DNA from: a bacterium
GTDB taxonomy: Bacteria > B130-G9
DNA length: 58,197 nt
Direction: 5' to 3'
Assembly (NCBI GenBank): GCA_021160245.1
Contig: JAGHCW010000154.1
Coordinates: forward strand, 1 to 58,197
Made by a program: the position numbers and the translations under genes. Positions 53,201 through 58,197 of this stretch are shown here, one piece after another; the stretch's first letter is position 1; each line of letters begins with the position of its first letter. The notes under the pieces were generated by a model, which worked only from the letters and a program-made list of their open reading frames with translations, was not told where the DNA came from and ran no database searches.

Positions 53201-54904
53201 CGCGAGGCAGCGGACGTTCTCGGACACGATGTCACTATTGCCCTTGTCGTAGGTTACCCATGTATCGTTCTCGAGGTCTAAAACGGCGATTCCCCAGTTG
53301 GTTCCTATCCAAAGATAGAACTCGCCGCCGATCGCCTGTCCAGCGAGGCTAGTTATGTAGTTTGAGCGAAGACCGCTGTTCGACGTTGTGTAAGTGTCCC
53401 ACTGCAAAGTGCTGCCTGTGGCGTAACATGCAAGACCGTTGTCGGTACCGAACCACGTCCTGATAACGCCGCCAGTAGCCGGCCTCGGATCAAGCTCTAC
53501 GGCCATGACGCGGTCAGAGGGAAGGCCGCCGGCGCTGTTGGATGTGTCCAGCGTCTGCCAAAACGAGATGCCGGGCTCGTGGAAGGAGACGCCGAGGTTC
53601 GTGGCGAACCAGACGGCCCCATTGCCGGAACGGTCATCCGTCATGACATCATTTATATAGTTGGAGGCAATTGCATCATCAGGGGCGTAAGTATAGGTTG
53701 ACCAGATGCCACTATTCCCGGCGTTCGCGTCCCATTCTAGCGAGTTTGCTCCGCTGCCGTAAGTGCCTATCCAAACTTCGGTGTCGGAATTGGCAATTGC
53801 TCTTAGGTCGTTATCGGCAAGACGATTCTCAAACGTGCTGTGCCATGAGCCATCGTATCTACAGAGGCCCTCGTGGGTCCCAACAAGGCGGGAGTTGCCG
53901 TCGTTGATGACGCCTCGGACGTCGTTAGAAAGCAGGCCGCCGCTCGTGTTCTCGAACGTGGCGCTTCCCCAAGTGGTGAAGTCAAAGGCTGTTATCCCCT
54001 GTTCCGTCCAAATCCAGAAAAATGTGCTAACGCCGCCCGTGTCATGCATCAAGATGCCGCGCATGTCGTTCGAGAGGATGTTGACGTCGGTCCATGTGCC
54101 AAACGTCTGCCAGTTGTCGCTTATGTCAACGCAAGCCGCGCCGTTGTCCGTGGTAAACCAGACCTCGCCGCACGTGAGTCTTTCGGCCGCGCCAGTCACG
54201 AAATCTGATGGCAATCCGCTGTTTGCCATGTTGTAGTGCCGCCAGCTGTCGAATATCCTGTTCAAACAGGAGACGCCAGCGTCCGTTCCGATGAACACTC
54301 TATTGTGCGTGTCAAAATAGATCGTATTAACACAATCGGAATTGAGGCCGTTCGACGAATCGTAACTGCCGGTCCAATCGCCCACACCCATATCATAGAT
54401 CGCAATGCCTCCGTCCTGTGTCCCGATCCAGACCTCGTCACTATTCGGGTCTACTACGATAGTCGTGACTAGGTCGGAAGGAAGAGCGCTGTTTGCGGAA
54501 TTCATGGCCGGCCAGAAGGCGAAGTCTGCCGGGGCCGGTTCGGACGTATCAATAACGTTTATGCCTTGATTACAGCCCAACCACACCGCATCATCAGCTA
54601 TCGCAACGGACGTGAACGAGTTCGTTAGGAGCTCGTCTCGCAATAATACTAAGACATCATCACTGGACCAGTTCTCGTCCGAGTAAAGGTCCGGCTGGGT
54701 CTTGAGAAACTTGCAGAGCTCATCCCCGGCCATGTCCCACAAAAGTGTTCCCCCACCGTTGGTAACGGCCCAAAGCGATTCATACTCCCCGGCGATACCA
54801 TTGATGTCATCGCTGTTAACCCGAACATACCATTCCTGGCCGAAGACCGCCGAGCCCCAAAGACACAGCAGCGACATGAGCAATACTAGTAGCCTACCTC
54901 GCAT
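47210..54904 (-). CDS. Giant exported protein C (2564 aa): Reg_prop propeller, PPC, PQQ propeller, 9 Ig-like, ASH, C-terminal module
   Basis: A signal peptide of ~22 residues (LLVLLMSLLCLWGSAVFG) is followed by Reg_prop blades (~25-678) with regular W-[IFL]-G-T units. Residues ~680-780 are an Ig-like spacer. Residues ~782-900 are a PPC domain (FEPDNRC; DEDWFYF). Residues ~901-1265 are a PQQ propeller beginning QWPMLGRVGTRP. Residues ~1265-1372 are a second Ig-like spacer. Residues ~1374-2337 are nine Ig-like modules. Residues 2339-2446 are one ASH domain (HDFGMLSIG). Residues 2447-2564 are the C-terminal module. The frame is open from an ATG at 54925, but GGAGGG (54911-54916) lies between that codon and ATG 54904, so the latter is the start. 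It lies 55 bp after D and 58 bp before B. Confidence 0.88.
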   Translation of the reverse strand: MRGRLLVLLMSLLCLWGSAVFGQEWYVRVNSDDINGIAGEYESLWAVTNGGGTLLWDMAGDELCKFLKTQPDLYSDENWSSDDVLVLLRDELLTNSFTSVAIADDAVWLGCNQGINVIDTSEPAPADFAFWPAMNSANSALPSDLVTTIVVDPNSDEVWIGTQDGGIAIYDMGVGDWTGSYDSSNGLNSDCVNTIYFDTHNRVFIGTDAGVSCLNRIFDSWRHYNMANSGLPSDFVTGAAERLTCGEVWFTTDNGAACVDISDNWQTFGTWTDVNILSNDMRGILMHDTGGVSTFFWIWTEQGITAFDFTTWGSATFENTSGGLLSNDVRGVINDGNSRLVGTHEGLCRYDGSWHSTFENRLADNDLRAIANSDTEVWIGTYGSGANSLEWDANAGNSGIWSTYTYAPDDAIASNYINDVMTDDRSGNGAVWFATNLGVSFHEPGISFWQTLDTSNSAGGLPSDRVMAVELDPRPATGGVIRTWFGTDNGLACYATGSTLQWDTYTTSNSGLRSNYITSLAGQAIGGEFYLWIGTNWGIAVLDLENDTWVTYDKGNSDIVSENVRCLAVDANGCIWIGTTNGISKFDRAQNVWTTIRTSDFGSGLGSNTINSIIFGSSDTVWIATSRGLTKFTDGTMTGERFTTKNSGLINDNVYDLCYQPCIGLWLATRGGASVLRQGMPVLLDATLEPALSGPLTDYTFGVTYMDVDGFAPISAEVFVGRDEQSASPYDMELVSGSPDNGNYATTLALDSGHWVHYFVFADSDGCQVRYPQDTFTGPDTWDGFEPDNRCMDAALIWTDGSVHSGHNLVPLGTDEDWFYFRADTDIEYTITLNAAAGAAVEVEIYLDDCTLAPNPGGDSTAPFPFVAEVAGYYFLRVIDNASPGSSLESAGVYSISISGNQWPMLGRVGTRPATAASIGPREYQVAHTYTTGPTIASTPAIDGAGNLYFGADYGRLVSLSPDFEERWVYEPFDLDPVMCSPALSPDGSVVYYGTQEGYFYAVYSANGALYWRYPYPGPLSAGIYSSPVVDSDGNIYFASFDGGVYSLEPNGSLRWDRQVACPFLNSSPALSPDESELYIGCTEGRLYNIDTGNGSINNQGTVGYPIRTSPVVDSDGYVYVGADDGIMRSFAPNNFNTPISTFQTGGAIEGHGAFGGDDSFYFGSTDGIFYALNRDEGVLSLNWSFDTGGPICHAPAVDGAGHVYVGSESGSLFLMGEVQLPTGPGIDVLYAGDVGQPIVSSIVIGLDHEVFFVAGNTMYAIASENAEPDLVTDPVGNTGVIPAAGSTAETFRFFTTYQDIDYDFPAKCFIVLDDVSYHISDWQPGSDPYTFIFTLDTQFAEQGLHTYYFLFEDGYGGVARAPETGVYYGPMVDNTAPRSECSSPLSSNAPEIPVDYVSADDGSGVAWTTLYYDHCLDGDSWAPIAAAATVSSLAGETGTFMFSPPDGDGYYAFYTRATDCSGLIEDSPVYYYDSQTLYDTSPPTTLVLGAPPAFSSTPFIIDEFALTDFFSETFTIRFYYRFNQGEWQDSGIDTFGFDTETGLVTFSFDATYGQGQYDFFIVATDEMNNQQDYENAQNFMISVFYDVITPESAASCADYTRILPIVVNYTASDDATGVDTIRCYLKYKSDVSWTEITPDINIAPAARALSSSFAYNPNPAQWQSEGIYRFYTRARDVAGNWEPAPQDETDPDCAIVYDISDPNSVCIAADVFSQGDIPVSFLGSDNVAGLAEVRLFYSFNDGDYIRSTYVSDADAGVFQFTAANGDGVYRFYTIAVDNCGNIEVPPKTYDALSNCDTQPPDSSCRCSSTSRMIPIRVSYSATDAGSEVVETGLWAKHDDGEWVDTGMSLEGPSGTFEFYPMAVSGTYYFLTQSVDAVGHQEPFKDEADCSSEIIYAEPSSRGFCDPYTNVAPIVISYETSPFIYSMELAYTYEGGAWQDYITEATVLTGYLEFDPPEGEGYYEFLLHATDLGGNREGIKGVDCTTVYDTVMPESTCSAPDATWRHFVDVQFSASDDRSGPSSVELWYKYTDPDDSSRDIGWESSGHIETLTEGTFKFVFNHGLGIYDFYTRTTDNAGNVEPMLLTPKATTRYEIGAPSSRCWVNTSPISQHLTGDSDNPLEILFTASDANGNSSGLEEVRLFYAYRVFAPTPINDWTGDDIDWRYTGQALPADAGFFHFYPQDGNGEYAFYTQAIDSAGNEQERPLLKFNVPDGVPYWDAYITYDVIPPMSECSCDDWHVTDGLIAIDYVADDDPFLSESWPENDFDTSGVYRTYLWYRYEGGVWTQYDDPDYYTEAGIFLFYPPECNGTYEFYTRAEDEANNREPAPAYADCTVICGPAEPEIDIPVLSHDFGMLSIGAERQWLLRINNHGTGNLLISSIYSNNLDTFYLSDTNRSIAPGDWLDFPVVFCPWTVGVTDTTIMIYSNDDNLPITQVAVSGTGLGPLGPTLFLKAPARVIGDGQELEASIGIAGVFEDVEADLYIAAMLPTGELCYFPDWTTNPTGISVSLPAGLNTPPLPFLRFEYNEGELPKGEYKLFAALVEPGTRYNFMTEVAEIRWVLF
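47893..50785 (-). repeat. Nine Ig-like modules in giant protein C
   Basis: Diverged units of about 90-130 codons with the same opening and closing motifs as in A and B. The longest, nearest the ASH domain, carry insertions in the central loop. One module (near 50180-50440) lacks the closing A-G-N and reads M-N-N. Confidence 0.8.
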
Positions 54905-54910
54905 CACAAC

Positions 54911-54916
54911 CCCTCC
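54911..54916 (-). promoter_or_regulatory. Ribosome-binding site GGAGGG deciding the start of giant gene C
   Basis: It sits 6 nt before ATG 54904 and inside the longer open frame that begins at 54925, showing that the shorter start is used. Confidence 0.7.
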
Positions 54917-54959
54917 AACGCACATTTGGTTTTGGGCGAAATTATCTCGAACTTATCCA

Positions 54960-57900
54960 CTACTCTACAATTATCGTAAGAATGTTGATCTCGCCTATAA
55001 CATCGAATTCTGTGTCAGTTACTACCAAGGCTCCATAAAGAGTGTATTCTCCGCTCTGCATACTATCGTCCAGGACAACGTCGAGCAGCGGAACCGGTCC
55101 CATTTCCCCGTTTTCGTCAAGCGCAACTCGCATCGGCGTTGGCTCCATCATCCAATTTGGATAGAAATGGAGGGCTTCCTCGCCAGGCAAGCGAAGAGCA
55201 ATGTAGGCGTCAACGACCCGCGCCTCGCCCGGATTGTTCAACCTCGCGGATAGCACAAGACGATCATCCTTGCTGACGAATATCCCCGTGCTCGAGAGCT
55301 TGATCTTCGGAGATAGTTCGTCCGTGCCTTTGCCCACAACATTGGCACAAAGGTCTGCGCTGCCATACTCGCTGAGTTCGACTCCAATCGTGCCCTCGAA
55401 TAGCCCTGCTTGATGAGGCGTAAATGTTATATCGATAGGAAGCATGTCGCCGGGCTGAATCGTCGTCGGACCATCCCAACTGGCTGTGAAAGCCTGGGAA
55501 CTCGAACGGACATCTTCAACAGTGATGGCAGACGCGCCCGCATTGCTGATCTTAAGTACCCAATTGCTGCTTTCGTCAACCAGGACCTCACCGAAATCGT
55601 GCTCATCCTGAAGCAGGGACGCAGATGGCTGACCTGGCGCGTAGAGCATGCTGAGATCCGGGTCAATAGATGCGGCTTCGCTGCGGCCCACATTGTCAGT
55701 AGCAATTGTATAGAACCTGTAGTTGCCGGGGCCTTCGGGGGCTGTAAATCCTATTACGCCACCCACACTTCCCCAAGCGACTCTGTATTTTGAATACTCA
55801 CCCATCTCAAAGGAATACCAGAGCTCGACCGAGACGATACCCGAGGCGTCGTCGCTGGCTTCATAGAGGAGCATGATCGGCAGAGAGCTAGCCACTGCGG
55901 GTCCCTGGACGGAGGACACCGGGGGCTCTAGATCGAATAAGCTCTCGCAGTCGGAAAATGGAGGGTAATCCTCGCGGTTGCCGGCCGTATCCTCCGCTAC
56001 TGTGTAGAATTCGTAACGTCCGCCACCCTCAAGAGGCATGAAGAAGAACTCGCCGCCATGCGGTGTTCCCATGAAGCCATAGTCGGATTGCTTCCACAAT
56101 TCATCGTTGTATTTGTAGTAAAGATATACGTTATTCAGGCCGCTGCCCACATCGCTGGCACTGTAAGTTACGATTAGGGGAGGTTCCATCGTTATATGCT
56201 CACACCATGACATCGACGATGGCGCCTGGATATCGTAATAGGTTGAGCAATCACCGTCACCTATTGCGGCATCCTCATTACCGGAGTAATCGGTCGCAAC
56301 GACGGCAAAGTAGTATTGACCCTCACCTTGTGTCAGGGGATAGGAGACTTCGCCCTCCCTGAAGGGGACTGTGTATGGAGTCCGCATCCACTCGCTCGTC
56401 TCATATCTAAACCAAAGCGTTACCTTCTCAACTCCGGCGGTTACATCATGAGCGACAAAGGAGACATCAATGCTCATCGCGTTGACTGCCTCTTTGCAGG
56501 TTGCGGTGCATACGGGAGCCGTAATGTCGGAGATGCAAGTAGCATCTGGAACCGATGGAGGCAGCTCTACGTTGCCGGCAAAGTCAGCCGCAATCGTATA
56601 GAACTCATAAACGCCATCCTGGGCTGCTGTGAATGGAAATCTATTCTCAGCGCCCGTATTTCGGTGTCCAGCATGATAGTACGGTCCGCCGTTCAATCTA
56701 TAATAAAGGTCCACTTCACCTACTCCGCTCCCCGGATCATCAAAGGTGAATGGAACGTCGAAGTTAGTCCCGGCGAATTCTACAGTGGAGCAGCTCGACT
56801 CCGGGGCGGTGTTGTCATAAGAGAGCTGTACCGGATAGTGCCACGTCTGGCGATTGCCTGCCTTGTCAACGGCGATCGTATAAAATGTGTGCCATCCTTC
56901 CTTGAGCGCTGTGTATATGAAAAGGCCACCATCCTGGTTGAGCGTGTGCGGCCAAAGATTGTAAGTCGAGTCATCCTCGTCAAGCATATACCACAGCTCA
57001 ACGAAATCCACGCCGCTCTCGTCGTCCCATGCGGTGAACGGCAATCGGAGCGCGGGCGATGTGAAGGCCTTATAGCCCGGCGTCGTGATGTAAGAGCCCG
57101 GGCCATTCCAATCCAGAACGACCATGCAATCCGCCTCACTCGGGAATTCCTCAACAAGGTCAGAGTTGTTTGTTGCAATCGAGCAGAACTCATAATTACC
57201 GGACGAGCTGGCGGTATATGTGAAAACGCCGTAGGACTTGAATGAGGTGAGGCCCGTTCCTTCCCATTCACCACCCGGATTCCGCACATACAGAGCCACA
57301 GAACGAACGCCGCTCTCGAGGTCCTCGGCGCTGAAGTGGAGTGAGAATTGACTTGACTGCGTGTATGGATCGGTCGTGCCATCAAGGAACGCCGCGGAGT
57401 CCGGGGCCGTGTCATCGACAACAGGTCCGGAGAAAACTCCACTTGCGGGGAGCTTCAGAACATTTCCGGAAGCTTTCTCAAAATAGAAGTAATAGGTGTG
57501 CTGTCCCACTGGCAGATCGCCGATAGAGAATGAATATGTGCCATTGTATGCGGCTCCATCAGCAAGCGCCATCTGGTGGGGAATGCCATCAATATAAACA
57601 TGCGCGTTCACGAAGTAGTCTAGGCTTGCGACCTCCACATCGGGATCGAACATATAGACTGAATACTCAAATTCTGTGCCGGTTCCAGGGGCCTTCGGGT
57701 CTGCAGGAACGCCGGACTTGGGTGATACTAGATGCGCGGAGAGGTCCGGCTGATGGTTCTCCAGAAAGACGCTAACGCCACCGCCCGTCGTTGCAAACCA
57801 CTTGTTATCGTCCATGTCAACGGTGACCCGCGTTACGATATCGTGTGAGGGCCCACCGGTTGAGCGGTTGTAGGCGTTCCAGACGTTATCCGCGAAGACT

Positions 57901-58197
57901 GACACGCCATTGTCCGTGGCTGCCCATAGTTTGCCTGCGCCGTCAATCGCCATATCGTTAATCATGTTTGAACCGAGGCCGAGGCCAGCAAAATGAGTCC
58001 ATCGGTCAAGGAGATAACGTGCAAGGCCGTTCGATGTGCCAAACCACTTGCCGCCCTGGCAGTCATCCGCGACGCAACTCACCAGGCAGTTGAGCGGCGC
58101 TTCCGTCGCGCCATAGACCTCCCATTCAGCGTAGTTGTATCTGGAGACGCCCATCTCGGTGGAAGCCCAGATATCGAATTCGTTATCAATATATAAG
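54960..58197 (-). CDS. Giant exported protein D, C-terminal part (5' end outside window): Reg_prop blades, 6 Ig-like, ASH, C-terminal module
   Basis: At least 1078 residues are visible. The frame stays open past the internal ATG at 58154 to the window edge, where it reads FDIWASTEMGVSRYN, a typical Reg_prop blade, so the true start is outside. The visible part runs through the last blades, an Ig-like spacer ending GPVVDDTAP, six Ig-like modules, one ASH domain (HDFGEVLVD) and the C-terminal module. Unlike A-C, the spacer leads straight from Reg_prop to the stalk with no PPC domain or PQQ propeller, so D is a shorter variant. It lies upstream of C by 55 bp and is probably the first or an early gene of the operon. 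Confidence 0.85.
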   Translation of the reverse strand, partial: LYIDNEFDIWASTEMGVSRYNYAEWEVYGATEAPLNCLVSCVADDCQGGKWFGTSNGLARYLLDRWTHFAGLGLGSNMINDMAIDGAGKLWAATDNGVSVFADNVWNAYNRSTGGPSHDIVTRVTVDMDDNKWFATTGGGVSVFLENHQPDLSAHLVSPKSGVPADPKAPGTGTEFEYSVYMFDPDVEVASLDYFVNAHVYIDGIPHQMALADGAAYNGTYSFSIGDLPVGQHTYYFYFEKASGNVLKLPASGVFSGPVVDDTAPDSAAFLDGTTDPYTQSSQFSLHFSAEDLESGVRSVALYVRNPGGEWEGTGLTSFKSYGVFTYTASSSGNYEFCSIATNNSDLVEEFPSEADCMVVLDWNGPGSYITTPGYKAFTSPALRLPFTAWDDESGVDFVELWYMLDEDDSTYNLWPHTLNQDGGLFIYTALKEGWHTFYTIAVDKAGNRQTWHYPVQLSYDNTAPESSCSTVEFAGTNFDVPFTFDDPGSGVGEVDLYYRLNGGPYYHAGHRNTGAENRFPFTAAQDGVYEFYTIAADFAGNVELPPSVPDATCISDITAPVCTATCKEAVNAMSIDVSFVAHDVTAGVEKVTLWFRYETSEWMRTPYTVPFREGEVSYPLTQGEGQYYFAVVATDYSGNEDAAIGDGDCSTYYDIQAPSSMSWCEHITMEPPLIVTYSASDVGSGLNNVYLYYKYNDELWKQSDYGFMGTPHGGEFFFMPLEGGGRYEFYTVAEDTAGNREDYPPFSDCESLFDLEPPVSSVQGPAVASSLPIMLLYEASDDASGIVSVELWYSFEMGEYSKYRVAWGSVGGVIGFTAPEGPGNYRFYTIATDNVGRSEAASIDPDLSMLYAPGQPSASLLQDEHDFGEVLVDESSNWVLKISNAGASAITVEDVRSSSQAFTASWDGPTTIQPGDMLPIDITFTPHQAGLFEGTIGVELSEYGSADLCANVVGKGTDELSPKIKLSSTGIFVSKDDRLVLSARLNNPGEARVVDAYIALRLPGEEALHFYPNWMMEPTPMRVALDENGEMGPVPLLDVVLDDSMQSGEYTLYGALVVTDTEFDVIGEINILTIIVE
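55645..57410 (-). repeat. Six Ig-like modules in giant protein D
   Basis: Units of about 95-100 codons. The leading cysteine is less regular than in A, while the closing G-x-Y-x-F-Y-T-[IV]-A-x-D motif is well kept. Confidence 0.75.

Noticed and set aside
39049-54904. Giant proteins as Rhs/YD toxins, NRPS/PKS, RTX adhesins or autotransporters
   Set aside because: No YD repeats, carrier or condensation motifs, GGxGxD repeats, beta-barrel translocator or LPxTG-type anchor could be found.
54905-54925. Start of giant gene C at ATG 54925
   Set aside because: The ribosome-binding site GGAGGG lies downstream of that ATG and at proper distance from ATG 54904, which begins the signal peptide.
30451-58197. 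Many open frames of 60-195 codons on the plus strand opposite the giant genes
   Set aside because: They have no ribosome-binding sites or recognisable domains and overlap strongly supported modular proteins. They are antisense shadows of biased codon use.

Overview
The window looks like chromosomal DNA of an uncultured, free-living, Gram-negative-type bacterium of moderate G+C. The pointers are a sigma-54 activator AAA+ domain, a eukaryotic-type Ser/Thr kinase, a response regulator fused to an RsbW-type ATPase domain, a PilT relative, a Wzt-type polysaccharide-export ATPase, and many large secreted proteins built of beta-propeller, PKD, ZU5, PPC, Ig-like and ASH modules. That mix is typical of deep-branching candidate phyla. 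The sequence has no ribosomal or other phylogenetic marker apart from one tRNA, so I cannot name a phylum.

Layout. 1-950: the 3' end of an IS4-family transposase, then tRNA-Pro(GGG). 952-7530, all on the minus strand: hyuB-like gene, a 387-bp gap carrying hairpin repeats, a secreted propeller/PKD protein, a Wzt-like ABC ATPase and corA. 7700-20223, all on the plus strand: a degenerate PilT-like ATPase, a DUF502 membrane protein, a response regulator-HATPase fusion, a NamZ-like muramidase, a 1820-residue kinase/STAND/TPR/GAF/sigma-54 regulator translationally coupled to a cytoplasmic propeller protein, and an MtaA-like UroD-family protein. 20346-22416, minus strand: two adjacent extended SDR sugar-nucleotide-type enzymes. 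22606-29166, plus strand: a TMTC-like GT-C membrane protein and a 1418-residue secreted TolB-like/ZU5/PKD protein with a good terminator. 29352-30289: a DUF6765-family pseudogene broken by three frameshifts.

The right-hand 27.7 kb (30451-58197, minus strand) is the outstanding feature: four giant paralogous genes in tandem (2825, 2700, 2564 and at least 1078 residues) separated by only 55-120 bp. The three complete ones share one plan: N-terminal export signal, 'two-component regulator propeller' blades with no kinase, an Ig-like spacer, PPC domain(s), a PQQ-type propeller, a stalk of 9-11 Ig-like modules with bracketing cysteines, one to three ASH domains, and a conserved C-terminal module of about 115 residues. 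That same C-terminal module ends the small propeller/PKD protein at 3409-5565, next to the Wzt-like ATPase. I infer a family of exported, probably surface-exposed, multi-propeller stalk proteins whose shared C-terminus may act in sorting or attachment. Their function is unknown.

The other genes give partial context. The ABC ATPase, the SDR pair and the GT-C protein suggest surface glycan synthesis and export. The giant regulator is a plausible controller of a sigma-54 regulon, but nothing in the sequence links it directly to the giant operon.
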